Shown: in pieces, positions 30,612-39,395 of the stretch | How positions within the stretch are numbered: the stretch's first letter is position 1 | Layout: each line of letters starts with the position of its first letter | Program-made: the position numbers and the translations under genes | The notes under the pieces: generated by a model | Seen by the model: only the letters and a program-made list of their open reading frames with translations | The model's database searches: none | What the model was told of the DNA's origin: nothing | Source: Gemmatimonadaceae bacterium | GTDB taxonomy: Bacteria > Latescibacterota > UBA2968 > UBA8231 | Assembly (NCBI GenBank): GCA_026706075.1 | Contig: JAPOZM010000114.1 | Span: 1-64,000, forward strand | Direction: 5' to 3' | DNA length: 64,000 nt

Positions 30612-33488
30612 ATGTCGACAGTTTCGGGTGGTTCCGTTCACAACTCCGTGCTGGAGCAGGACACGAGGAGCGCCGTCGAGGTCGGACAGGCGATCCTCGA
30701 GGAACGGCAGAAGATGGCGGAGCCGAGGCCCGCGAAGCTCTCCGTCACCATCGACGGGCAGCCGCTGCGCGTCGACGAGGGCAGCACCGTCCTCGAGGCG
30801 GTCCAGGCACTCGGCAAGTCGGTCCCCACCCTGTGCTACTCCGACCGCATGAAGCCGTACGGCGCCTGCCGCACCTGCCTCGTGGAGCACGAGGGCCGCA
30901 AGCCGGTGGCCGCCTGCCACACGCCGGCCGCCGACGGCGCCCGCTACCGGACCTCCTCGCCGCTGATCACCCGCCTGCGCCGCAACATCACCGAGCTGAT
31001 CGTCTCCGACCACCCCCTGGAGTGCCTGGACTGCACGGCCAACGGCCGCTGCGAGCTGCAGAGCCTGGCCCAGCAGGTCGGCCTGCGCACGCCGCGCTAC
31101 GAGAACCCCCGCACCCACGACCCGGAGCCGGACGACTCTCACCCCTTCATCAAGCTCGAGATGGACAAGTGCATCGGCTGCGCCCGGTGCGTGCGCGCCT
31201 GCGACGAGGTGCAGGGCTCCTTCATCCTGCAGATGTCGGGCCGCGGCTACGACACCAAGGTGATCGCCGGCAACGACACCGGCTTCGAGGAGGCCGACTG
31301 CGTCAGTTGCGGCCAGTGCGTCTTCGAGTGTCCCGTGGCCGCCCTCGAGGAGCCCGGCACCCGCGGCTTCGGCCTGCCCGACGAGACGACGACCACCACC
31401 TGCTCGTACTGCGGCGTCGGCTGCGCCCTGGACGTGCACACCAAGGACGGCCAGGTGGTCAACATCACACCCTCCAAGTCGGGGTCGGCCAACCTCGGCC
31501 ACACCTGCGTGAAGGGCCGCTTCGCCCACCAGTTCGCCCATTCCGAGGACCGCCTGCGCACGCCCCTGATCCGCGAGACCTGCGGCTTCCGCGAGGCCGG
31601 CTGGGAGGAGGCCCTCGACCTCGTCGCCTCCAGGCTCGGGGGCATCGCCCGCGAGCACGGCCCCGACGCCGTCGCCCTCATCTCCTCGTCGCGCTGCACC
31701 AACGAGGAGAACTACCTGATGCAGAAGCTGGCCCGCGTCGGATTGGGGACCAACTCCATCGACAACTGCTCCCGCGTCTGCCACTCGCCGTCGTCCTACG
31801 CCCTCGGTCAGGCCCTGGGCACCGGGGCAGGCACCAACAGCTTCCAGGACGTGGCCGACTCGGACGTGCTGATGATCGTCGGCGCCAACCCGACCGAGGC
31901 GCACCCGGTCTTCGGCGCCCGCATCAAGCAGGCCGTTCTCGCCGGCTGCAGGCTCATCGTCCTCGATCCCCGCAACACCGAGATAGCGCGCCTGGCCGAC
32001 CTGCACCTGCCGGTGAGGCCGGGCTCGAACGTGGCCGTCATCAACGCCCTGCAGCACGTGCTCATCGAGGAGAACCTCATCGATCCCGAGTTCATCGGCC
32101 GCTGTGCCGAGGGTCTCGAGGAGGTGCGGTCCACGGTCGCCGAATGCACCCCCGAGTGGGCGGCGGAGATCGCCGCCATCGACCCGGACCTGATCCGCCG
32201 GGCGGCCCGTCTCTACGCCTCGGGACAGGCCTCGCAGATCCTGTGGGGGCTGGGCGTGACCGAGGCGGGGCACGGCTCCAACGCCGTCTTCGGCATGATC
32301 AACATGGCGGTCATGACCGGCAACATCGGCCGGCCCGGAACCGGCGCCTGCCCGATCCGCGGCCAGAACAACGTCCAGGGGGCCTCGGACGTGGGAGCCC
32401 TGCCGAACGTGTTCTCCGACTACCGGCCGGTCACCGACCCGGTGGCGCGGGCCGAGCACGCCGAGGTCTGGGGGGTGGAACCGCCCGACAACAGCGGCCT
32501 GCGCATCCCCGACATGTTCGATGCCGCCCACGCCGGCACCCTCAAGGCGATGTACATCCTGGCCGAGGACGTGGCCCAGTCCGACCCGGACACCACCCAC
32601 GTGGTGGGGGCCCTGGAGAGCCTCGACTTCCTGGTGGTGCAGGAGATCTTCATGACCCCCACCGCCGAGCTGGCCGACGTGGTGCTGCCGGGGACGACCT
32701 TCCTCGAGAAGTCGGGCACCTTCGTCAACTCCGACCGCCGCATCCAGAGGGTGCGCCCCGCCATCGAGCCGCTGGAGGGGGTGCGCGTCGACGGCGAGAT
32801 CGTCCACGAGATCGGCCGGCGCATGGGGACCGATCTCGGCTTCGCCGACGCCGAGGGCCGCGTCGATCCCTCGAAGGTGATGGACGAGGTGGCCAGCCTG
32901 AGCCCGCTGTGGCGGGGCGTCAGCTACGCCCGCCTGGAGGAGAAGGGGTTCCTCCAGTGGCCCTGCGTCGACGCCGACGACCCGGGCAGCGACATCGTCC
33001 ACCGCGGCGGCGCCTTCCTGCGAGGCCGGGCGCGCCTCACGCCCACGCCCTGGCAGCCGCCGGCCGAGCTGCCCGACGACGACTACCCGTGGATGCTGAC
33101 CACGGGCCGCCAGCTCTTCCACTACAACGTGGGGACGATGACGCGCCGCACCGACCTTTCGAAGCTGAACAAGGCCGCCGAGGAGACCCTGCGCATCCAC
33201 CCCGGCGACGCCCGGCGGGTCGGCCTGCGGACCGGCGACCTGGTGCAGGTGGAGTCGCGCCGCGGGGCGGTGACGGTGCGCGCCGAGGTGACGCGGGCCT
33301 CGAACAGGGGAACGGTCTTCATGACCTTCCACTTCCCCGAGTCGAGGACCAACCTCCTCACCGGCGAGGGCAAGGACGAGTACACGGGCTGCCCCGAGTA
33401 CAAGGTCTGCGCCGTGCGGCTGACGAAGGTGCCCGGCGCGGGGCCCGCGGGCGCCAACGGGCGCGGTGAGCCGGCCGCCGCCGGCTGA
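30612..33488 (+). CDS. Formate dehydrogenase alpha subunit, molybdopterin-dependent, with NuoG-like N-terminus
   Basis: The 958-residue protein carries, in order: a 2Fe-2S ferredoxin domain (TLCYSDRMKPYGACRTC), a His/Cys 4Fe-4S site (DHPLECLDCTANGRCELQ), two 4Fe-4S clusters (CIGCARCVRACDE and CVSCGQCVFECPVAAL), and a further 4Fe-4S cluster (CSYCGVGCALD). The molybdopterin oxidoreductase domain and C-terminal Mo-bis-MGD-binding domain follow. The catalytic residue is Cys (about residue 390, in NCSRVCHSPSS), encoded by TGC, so no selenocysteine is involved. It oxidises formate to CO2, or reduces CO2, passing electrons to NAD through the partner upstream. An extra ~40 N-terminal residues precede the ferredoxin domain. 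No fdhD or maturation gene lies in the window. Confidence 0.94.
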   Translation: MSTVSGGSVHNSVLEQDTRSAVEVGQAILEERQKMAEPRPAKLSVTIDGQPLRVDEGSTVLEAVQALGKSVPTLCYSDRMKPYGACRTCLVEHEGRKPVAACHTPAADGARYRTSSPLITRLRRNITELIVSDHPLECLDCTANGRCELQSLAQQVGLRTPRYENPRTHDPEPDDSHPFIKLEMDKCIGCARCVRACDEVQGSFILQMSGRGYDTKVIAGNDTGFEEADCVSCGQCVFECPVAALEEPGTRGFGLPDETTTTTCSYCGVGCALDVHTKDGQVVNITPSKSGSANLGHTCVKGRFAHQFAHSEDRLRTPLIRETCGFREAGWEEALDLVASRLGGIAREHGPDAVALISSSRCTNEENYLMQKLARVGLGTNSIDNCSRVCHSPSSYALGQALGTGAGTNSFQDVADSDVLMIVGANPTEAHPVFGARIKQAVLAGCRLIVLDPRNTEIARLADLHLPVRPGSNVAVINALQHVLIEENLIDPEFIGRCAEGLEEVRSTVAECTPEWAAEIAAIDPDLIRRAARLYASGQASQILWGLGVTEAGHGSNAVFGMINMAVMTGNIGRPGTGACPIRGQNNVQGASDVGALPNVFSDYRPVTDPVARAEHAEVWGVEPPDNSGLRIPDMFDAAHAGTLKAMYILAEDVAQSDPDTTHVVGALESLDFLVVQEIFMTPTAELADVVLPGTTFLEKSGTFVNSDRRIQRVRPAIEPLEGVRVDGEIVHEIGRRMGTDLGFADAEGRVDPSKVMDEVASLSPLWRGVSYARLEEKGFLQWPCVDADDPGSDIVHRGGAFLRGRARLTPTPWQPPAELPDDDYPWMLTTGRQLFHYNVGTMTRRTDLSKLNKAAEETLRIHPGDARRVGLRTGDLVQVESRRGAVTVRAEVTRASNRGTVFMTFHFPESRTNLLTGEGKDEYTGCPEYKVCAVRLTKVPGAGPAGANGRGEPAAAG

Positions 33489-33503
33489 ACCCTCAGCCGA
33501 CGC

Positions 33504-35489
33504 TCACCTGACCAGGACCATCTTCCTCGACTGGGAGAGCTGTCCCTCCGCCTGCAGTCGGCACAGGTAGACCCCCGAGGCCCGCCCGGAGGCGTCCCAC
33601 CTGACGGAGTGCCTGCCGGCGCTCCTCGGTCCGCTGAACAGAGTCTCCACAAGCTGGCCGTTGAGGGCGTGGACCGACAGGGTGACCTGTTGCGGCTCGG
33701 CGAGGGTGAAGCGGATGGTGACCGCCGGGTTGAAGGGATTGGGATAGATCCCGTCCAGGCTCGCCCGCGCGGGTGCCGCCCCGTGGCCGGCCGCCGGCCC
33801 GGCGACCGACGTCGCGGGCCCTTCCTCCACCACGCCCTCCACCTCGATGGGCCAGCCCTCCAGCTGCTCGTGCCAGGCCGGGATCGGCAGGTTGCCGTCC
33901 TGGTCGCGGGCATGGCCGAAGATCCGCCAGCTCCCGCCGACGGCCTGCTCCGAGAGCCGGAACCGGGCTCGGAGGCGGACCCGGTGGAGGCCTCGACCCG
34001 AGAACCTGCTCGAGGCGCCGTCGACGTAGGATCCCTCGACTCCGGTGACGTCGCTCCAGTCGGGGGAGCCCTCGGTCTCCCGCGAGTGGAGCGAGTCCCT
34101 GGTGCCGCGGATGAAGTAGCTCTCGGCGGCGGAGAAGTCCTGGCGCTGGAGTCGGTCCTCCCGAATCGGGGGCAGGCTCCGGGTGTGGGCGATCTGGACG
34201 CCGATCTCGGCGATGTCCCTCCAGCCCTGGGGGTCCACGGCCAGGGCGTGCAGGTCGTACCAGTGGCCGGCCTCGATGCGGCGGACCCGCTCGTCCGAGT
34301 CGGCCGGGGTGAGATAGATCTGCCCGACGAAGGGCCTGGGACTCTCGCCGGGGTAGGGGTGCCAGGGCGCGTTGTTCATGGCGCTGTTGTGCTTGAAGAG
34401 CCGGCCGTCGACGAAGACGTTGTAGGCCACGAACCTCGTCTCGCCCTCGTACTCCCAGTCGTAGACCCACAGCAGCCGGCGCCAGGGATCGGTGTCGTTC
34501 ACGTTGTCGGCGATGTAGATGTCGTGGAGGATCGCCTCGGGGATGAAGTTGCCGTTGTGCGTGGGCGGGCCGAAGTCGAGCATGCGCGAGTACCCGCCCA
34601 CCTCGTAGTCGCCGCAGCCGGGGTCGATGTAGTTGCCCGTGATCTCGATGCTGCCGCTCTTGAAGCCCATCGGCGTGGTTCGCTCGAAGATGTTGTCGCG
34701 GACCACGGCGCGGATCGTGTAGCCGCCCTGGGGGTGGATGTCGACACACGCCTGCCCCTGCACCAGGTCGTTGTCGTGGAAGTAGTTGTCCTCCACCGCA
34801 AAGCGCGTCTGCGGGCTGTTGGAGGCGATGCCGTGGCGGTTGAGGGTGAACTCGTTGCGGTAGATGGAGACCTCGGAACCCCCGGACTCCATGGTCGGCC
34901 CCGAGATGGCGACCCCGTAGCCGTAGCCGTTGCGGTAGTTCCGGTGGAGGTAGCTCCCGGTGACGACGCTCCGGAGCGAGTTCCTGAGGTCGACCCCCCT
35001 GAGGAAGCGGGTGATCTCGCAGTTGCGCACCACGAGCCGGTCGTGCCCATGGACCGAGATCCCCTCGCAGGTCCCCGTCTCGTGGGTGACCACTCCCACC
35101 AGCTTCAGGCGCTCGAAGGTCACGCCGTCGCTCTCGATCCGGAAGAGGCGCAGGTCCGGGTCTTCCGTCAGGCACACGGAGGGGGGGCCGCTCCAGTACG
35201 GCGGGTCGTTCGGCTCGCCCGGCTCGACCACGCCCACGTCCAGGAGCTCGGCGGCGCCGAGGAGGGTCAGGCTCCGATCGATGACGACCGTCCTGGTGAA
35301 GGCGTACTCCCCCGCCGGAAAGAGCAGGGTGTCCCCGGCGGAGGCGGCGTACACGGCCTCCTGAACCGCTTCGCTGGTGAAACCGTCGACCTGCAGGCCC
35401 GCGGCCGGTACCGCGAGCAGAAGCAGGAGGGGCAGCACGCGCATCGCCGGGGCCCCGGCCTTCGATTCGGTCCTCTCCGTCGGCGTCAT
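33504..35489 (-). CDS. Secreted right-handed beta-helix protein with FlgD-like/T9SS-type C-terminal module (copy 1)
   Basis: The 661-residue protein starts at ATG 35489 behind GGAGAGAG. A signal peptide (MRVLPLLLLLAVPAAG from residue 16) leads to a parallel beta-helix of about residues 40-330 with repeated short strands (VVRNCEITRFLRGVDLRNS, IEITGNYIDP). An Ig-like region follows, and the C-terminal about 80 residues have IYPNPFNPAVTIRFTL, ASGVYLCRL and end KMVLVR. That tail is the FlgD/T9SS-type sorting or anchoring module common in FCB bacteria. Proteins of this fold often bind or cleave polysaccharides, but no lyase catalytic set was recognised. It is a close paralogue of the next gene upstream on this strand. 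Confidence 0.87.
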   Translation of the reverse strand: MTPTERTESKAGAPAMRVLPLLLLLAVPAAGLQVDGFTSEAVQEAVYAASAGDTLLFPAGEYAFTRTVVIDRSLTLLGAAELLDVGVVEPGEPNDPPYWSGPPSVCLTEDPDLRLFRIESDGVTFERLKLVGVVTHETGTCEGISVHGHDRLVVRNCEITRFLRGVDLRNSLRSVVTGSYLHRNYRNGYGYGVAISGPTMESGGSEVSIYRNEFTLNRHGIASNSPQTRFAVEDNYFHDNDLVQGQACVDIHPQGGYTIRAVVRDNIFERTTPMGFKSGSIEITGNYIDPGCGDYEVGGYSRMLDFGPPTHNGNFIPEAILHDIYIADNVNDTDPWRRLLWVYDWEYEGETRFVAYNVFVDGRLFKHNSAMNNAPWHPYPGESPRPFVGQIYLTPADSDERVRRIEAGHWYDLHALAVDPQGWRDIAEIGVQIAHTRSLPPIREDRLQRQDFSAAESYFIRGTRDSLHSRETEGSPDWSDVTGVEGSYVDGASSRFSGRGLHRVRLRARFRLSEQAVGGSWRIFGHARDQDGNLPIPAWHEQLEGWPIEVEGVVEEGPATSVAGPAAGHGAAPARASLDGIYPNPFNPAVTIRFTLAEPQQVTLSVHALNGQLVETLFSGPRSAGRHSVRWDASGRASGVYLCRLQAEGQLSQSRKMVLVR

Positions 35490-35548
35490 GGCTCTCTCCT
35501 CGCTGCGGGGCCGACAGCCGTCAACGGCGGGCCGACCCCTGAACGGGC

Positions 35549-37528
35549 TCACCTGACCAGGACCATCTTTCTCACCCGGGAGACCCCTACCTCCGCCTCC
35601 AGCCGGCAAAGGTAGACCCCCGAGGCCCGCCCTGCCGCGTCCCAGGTGACGGAGTGAGTGCCAGCGCCCCGGGGGCCGCTGAACAAGGTCTCGGCGAGCT
35701 GACCGTTGAGGGCGTGGATCGACAGGGTGACCTGCTGCGGCGCGGAGAGGGTGAAGCGGATGGTGGCCGACGGGTTGAAGGGGTTGGGGTAGATCCCGTC
35801 CAGCTTCGCCCGCCCGGGCGCCGCCCCGTGACCGGCCGCGGGGCCGGCGACCGACGTCGCGGGCCCTTCCTCCACGCCCTCCACCTCGATGGGCCAGCCC
35901 TCCAGCTGCTCGTGCCAGGGCGGGACCGGCAGGTTGCCGTCCTGGTCTCGGGCGTACCCGAAGATCCGCCAGCTGCCGCCGACGGCCTGGTCCGACAGCC
36001 GGAACCGCGCCCTCAGACGCACGCGGTGGCGGCCGCGGCCCGACCACTTGCTCGAGGCGCCGTCGACGTAGGACCCCTCGACTCCGGTGACGTCGCTCCA
36101 GTCGGGGGAGCCCTCGGTCTCCCGCGAGTGCAGGGAACTCCCGGTGCCGCGGATGAAGTAGCTTTGCACGGCCGAAAAGTCCTGCTGCAGGAGGCGATCC
36201 GCCGCCTCGGTAGGGAGGCTCCGGACGCTGGCGATCTGAACCCCGATCTCCGCGATGTCCTCGTATCCCTGGGCATCGACGGCAAAGGCGTGCAGGTCGT
36301 ACCAGGAACCGGCCTCGATGCGGCGGACGCGCTCTTCCGAGTCGGGCAGGGTGAGGTACACATGGCCCACGAAGGGACTGGCGCTCGAATCGGGGAAGGG
36401 GTGCCAGGGGGCGTTGCTCAGGGCGCTGTTGTGCCTGAAGAGCCGGCCGTCGACGAAGACGTTGTAGGCGACGAACCTCGTCTCGCCCTCGTAGTCCCAG
36501 TCGTCGACCCAGAGCAGCCGGCGCCAGGGGTCGGTGTCGTTCACGTTGTCGGCGATGTAGATGTCGTGGAGGATCGCCTGGGGGATGAACTCCCCGTTGT
36601 GGGTGGGGATGCTGAAGTCCAGCATGCGGGAGTAACCGCCCACGGAGTAGTCCCCGCAGCCGGGGTCGAAGTAGTTGCCGGTGATCTCCAGGCTGCCGCT
36701 CTTGAAGCCCATGGGCCGGGTGCGCTCGAAGATGTTGTCCCGGACGACCGCGCGAATGCTGTAGCCGCCTTGGGCGTGGGTGTCGACGCACGCCTGCCAC
36801 TCCACCAGGTCGTTGTCGTGGAAGTAGTTGCTCTCCACGGTGAAGCGGGTCTCGGGGCTGTTGGAGGCGATCGAGTGGCGGTTGAAGGTGAACTCGTTGC
36901 CGTGGATCGACACCTCGGAACCGCCGGTGGCCATCACCGGCCCCGTGATACTGACGCCGTAGCCGAAGCCGTTGCGGTAGTTCTCGTGCAGGTAGCTCTC
37001 GGTGACCACGCATCGGCGGGAGTTCCTGAGGTCGACGCCCTTGCGGAAGCGGGTGATCTCGCAGTTGCGGACCTCGAGCCGGTCGTGGTCCAGGACGACG
37101 ATCCCGTCTCCCGCGCCCGCCTCGTGGGTGACCGCTCCCACCAGCTTGAGGCGCTCGAAGGTCACGCCGCCGCTCTCGACCCGGAACATGAGGAGGTCGG
37201 GATCTTCGGTGAGACAGACGGAGGGAGGGCCGTCCCAGAACGGCGGCTCGTTCGGCTCTCCCGGCTCGACCACGCCCACGTCCACCAGATCCGCCGCTCC
37301 GCGAAGGGTCAGGCTCCGGTCGATCACGACTGTCCCGGTGAAGACGTACTCGCCCGCAGGGAAGAGCAGGGTGTCCCCATCCGACGCTGAGAGCACGGCT
37401 TCCTTCACCGCCTCGCTGGTGAATCCGTCGACCTGCAGGCCCGAAACGGGCACCGCCAGCAGAAGCACGAGAGGCATTGACCGTACCGCGCCGGCCCGCT
37501 GCCCGATCTTCTCGTTCACCGTCGTCAT
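35549..37528 (-). CDS. Secreted right-handed beta-helix protein with FlgD-like/T9SS-type C-terminal module (copy 2)
   Basis: The 659-residue protein starts at ATG 37528 behind GGGGGAGAG; its start overlaps the stop of the spermidine-synthase-like gene (ATGA). It has the same design as its neighbour: signal peptide (RSMPLVLLLAVPVSG), beta-helix (RLEVRNCEITRFRKGVDLRN, SLEITGNYFDPG), an Ig-like region and a C-terminal module with IYPNPFNPSATIRFTL and final KMVLVR. Conserved surface patches shared by both copies include FHDNDLV and NDTDPWRRLLWV. It is probably exported and surface-anchored. The substrate or ligand is unknown. Confidence 0.87.
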   Translation of the reverse strand: MTTVNEKIGQRAGAVRSMPLVLLLAVPVSGLQVDGFTSEAVKEAVLSASDGDTLLFPAGEYVFTGTVVIDRSLTLRGAADLVDVGVVEPGEPNEPPFWDGPPSVCLTEDPDLLMFRVESGGVTFERLKLVGAVTHEAGAGDGIVVLDHDRLEVRNCEITRFRKGVDLRNSRRCVVTESYLHENYRNGFGYGVSITGPVMATGGSEVSIHGNEFTFNRHSIASNSPETRFTVESNYFHDNDLVEWQACVDTHAQGGYSIRAVVRDNIFERTRPMGFKSGSLEITGNYFDPGCGDYSVGGYSRMLDFSIPTHNGEFIPQAILHDIYIADNVNDTDPWRRLLWVDDWDYEGETRFVAYNVFVDGRLFRHNSALSNAPWHPFPDSSASPFVGHVYLTLPDSEERVRRIEAGSWYDLHAFAVDAQGYEDIAEIGVQIASVRSLPTEAADRLLQQDFSAVQSYFIRGTGSSLHSRETEGSPDWSDVTGVEGSYVDGASSKWSGRGRHRVRLRARFRLSDQAVGGSWRIFGYARDQDGNLPVPPWHEQLEGWPIEVEGVEEGPATSVAGPAAGHGAAPGRAKLDGIYPNPFNPSATIRFTLSAPQQVTLSIHALNGQLAETLFSGPRGAGTHSVTWDAAGRASGVYLCRLEAEVGVSRVRKMVLVR

Positions 37529-38355
37529 TTCTCTCCCCCTTCCCGGCTCGACTCGATTCGATTGTGCCGGATCAGCAGCCGGGTCAGTTCGGGCAGGGCC
37601 AGCCCCGCCTGCTGCTGCCAGACCCGGGCCAGATGCTCCATCCTCCCGGCCGGGGGCAACTGTCCGTCGGGCAGTCCATGGGCTACGTGGTTGCTGCGGC
37701 CGGGCACGGGCAGAGCGAGGACCCGCTCGAAGGATGCCTCCAACAACCCCTGAACGCGGTCCTTCAGGGCCCGGTCGAAGCCGTACCACAGGTTCGCCGA
37801 GAACACGCCGCCGTCGGCCGTGGCCCGGCGGCAGGCGGGAAGGAAGTCCTCCTCCCGTACGACCGGCGCCATGCCTTGGCCTGTGTGCAGATCCAGAAGG
37901 ACGAGGTCGTAAGGCTCCCCGGTGTGCTCGAGGAGGAAGCGGCGGCCGTCGGTGACGTGGACCTGCAGCCGGTCGTGGGCCCGGGGAAGGGCGAAGAAGC
38001 GCTGCGCCACCTCCACGATCCGGCGGCGCAGCTCCACAACCTCGACCCGGCAGCCGGGCAGGTGGCGCAGCAGGAACTTCACCAGCGAGCCGCCTCCCAG
38101 ACCCAGCATCAGGGCCCGCGCAGGCGGGGCTTCGCGCAGGACCAGGGCCGACATGAGGCAGCGCGTGTACTCCAGCGTCAGCTCATCGGGGCGGTCCGCG
38201 AACATCGTGCTCTGACGCGCCGTGCTCCCGAACTGCAGGGACCGCAGCGAGCCGCCTTCCTCCTCCACCACGTCGATGGGACCGTGATCATCCTCGTCGT
38301 GGAACAGGACCCGTCCCAGGTAGGGGAACCGGCTCGAGGGCCGCCAGAAGCGCAT
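37525..38355 (-). CDS. Spermidine-synthase-like methyltransferase-fold protein
   Basis: The 276-residue protein has the spermine/spermidine synthase fold: an N-terminal beta segment (VVEEEGGSLRSLQFG), the SAM-type loop ARALMLGLGGGSLVKFLL near residue 95, the acidic strand end RVEVVELRRRIVEVA, and YDLVLLDLHTGQGM. True aminopropyltransferases have DSxDPxGP at the last site, which is absent here. Methyltransferase or other aminopropyl-transfer activity is more likely than classical SpeE. The start at ATG 38355 (MRFWRPSS) leaves 10 bases to the upstream transporter stop. It is coupled to the beta-helix gene downstream. Confidence 0.82.
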   Translation of the reverse strand: MRFWRPSSRFPYLGRVLFHDEDDHGPIDVVEEEGGSLRSLQFGSTARQSTMFADRPDELTLEYTRCLMSALVLREAPPARALMLGLGGGSLVKFLLRHLPGCRVEVVELRRRIVEVAQRFFALPRAHDRLQVHVTDGRRFLLEHTGEPYDLVLLDLHTGQGMAPVVREEDFLPACRRATADGGVFSANLWYGFDRALKDRVQGLLEASFERVLALPVPGRSNHVAHGLPDGQLPPAGRMEHLARVWQQQAGLALPELTRLLIRHNRIESSREGGEK

Positions 38356-38365
38356 GGTGTCCCCG

Positions 38366-39343
38366 TCACTCCCGCAGGCGGCCCCACCGGGTGGCGATGA
38401 AGGCATCGACGAAGATCTGGCCGAGGTGGGAGGTGATGCAGGGGATGGCCAGCAGGCCCTTGACCCCCGGGCCGACGGCCTCGTCCGGGATCAGGGCGAG
38501 GACGGTGAGGGCTACGGGCAGGGTCTTCTGACTGGCCATCAGCACCACCGCCTTGCGGGCCGGTCCGTCGAGCCCCAGCAGGCGCGTGGAGGCATCGTTG
38601 ATAGCCAGGTAGACGCCGTGGATTACCAGCCCCGCGAGGATCAGCATCAGGAGGCCCCCCATGGCCACCGCCGCCAGGCTCTCGGATGACTCGGAGAACT
38701 TCATCCACGGGATGCTGATCAGGGCGAGATTGCTCAGAGCGGTGATACGCGCCCGGTTGGCGTCGGCCCACGACCCCAGGGGCCGGCGCAGCCATCGGCC
38801 GGCCGCCAGGGGCACCAGGATCGACAGGCACAGCTTGCCGAGCAGGTCCGTCGCCGACAGTTCCACCTGGCCCATGGCCCCGAGGACGGCGACGAGCACA
38901 AAGGGGATGGTGAAGACGCCGGCCAGATTCGTGGTCACCGTCAGCAGCAGGGCCAAGGCCACGTTGCCGCGCGCCTGGCTTGTCAGGGCGATTCCCGACG
39001 ACAGGGTGGTCGGCATGCAACAAAAGAGGGCCAGGCCGATCTGGTAGGCCGGCTCCAGCGGCGTGCGGAAGGCGATCAGGGCGCCCGCGGCGGGGGTGAC
39101 GAAGAGGATGGAGAGTGAGCCCCAGGCGGTAGCCCTCCAGGCGCTCAGGGCGGCGCGAATCTCGTCGGTGCGCAGCAGCAGGCCGGCACAGACGAAGATG
39201 ATGCTGACCGCCACGTACTGGGTAGGCAGCCGGCCCATCGCCCGCCCCGGCTCGGGCCAGACGAGGCCGACGACGGCGGCCAGGACCAGGCCGACAGGTA
39301 GCATCTGGCGCTGCAGAAACCCCGTGACGCGGGTCAAGACCAC
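38366..39343 (-). CDS. Bile acid:sodium symporter-like (SBF-like) transporter
   Basis: The 325-residue protein is hydrophobic throughout with about nine or ten membrane helices, matching the SBF-like family. Family features include YQIGLALFCCMPTTLSSGIA near residue 100, with Pro in a broken helix, VVLMASQKTLPVALTVL near residue 270, and PCITSHLGQIFVDAFIA at the end. The family moves organic anions with sodium. It begins an apparent four-gene operon (transporter, spermidine-synthase-like, two beta-helix proteins). A DtxR-type regulator gene lies 52 bases upstream on the same strand and may belong to the same unit. Confidence 0.88.
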   Translation of the reverse strand: MVLTRVTGFLQRQMLPVGLVLAAVVGLVWPEPGRAMGRLPTQYVAVSIIFVCAGLLLRTDEIRAALSAWRATAWGSLSILFVTPAAGALIAFRTPLEPAYQIGLALFCCMPTTLSSGIALTSQARGNVALALLLTVTTNLAGVFTIPFVLVAVLGAMGQVELSATDLLGKLCLSILVPLAAGRWLRRPLGSWADANRARITALSNLALISIPWMKFSESSESLAAVAMGGLLMLILAGLVIHGVYLAINDASTRLLGLDGPARKAVVLMASQKTLPVALTVLALIPDEAVGPGVKGLLAIPCITSHLGQIFVDAFIATRWGRLRE

Positions 39344-39395
39344 GCTTTGGCGGAAACGCGAGGTGGGACCGCCCGCCGGGGGTGGGCGGAGGACA

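Larger units (their letters stand above)
33504..37528 (-). repeat. Tandem gene duplication of beta-helix proteins
   Basis: The genes at 33504-35489 and 35549-37528 are direct tandem copies, about 2 kb each, separated by 59 bases. Protein identity is roughly 80% by eye along the whole length, including the signal peptide and C-terminal module. Divergence is spread evenly. This indicates a duplication old enough to accumulate changes but still under selection for the same fold. Confidence 0.9.

Noticed and set aside
31779-31781. Possible selenocysteine codon at the formate dehydrogenase active site
   Set aside because: The codon is TGC, not TGA. The enzyme is of the Cys type, so no SECIS element is needed.
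30435-33332. 965-codon open frame antisense to the formate dehydrogenase genes
   Set aside because: It is a shadow frame with biased composition. The plus strand encodes well-defined FeS and molybdopterin domains.
35490-37013. N-terminal extension of beta-helix copy 1 into copy 2
   Set aside because: The extra 508 codons are a shifted-frame translation of copy 2. A signal peptide and ribosome-binding site mark the true start at 35489.
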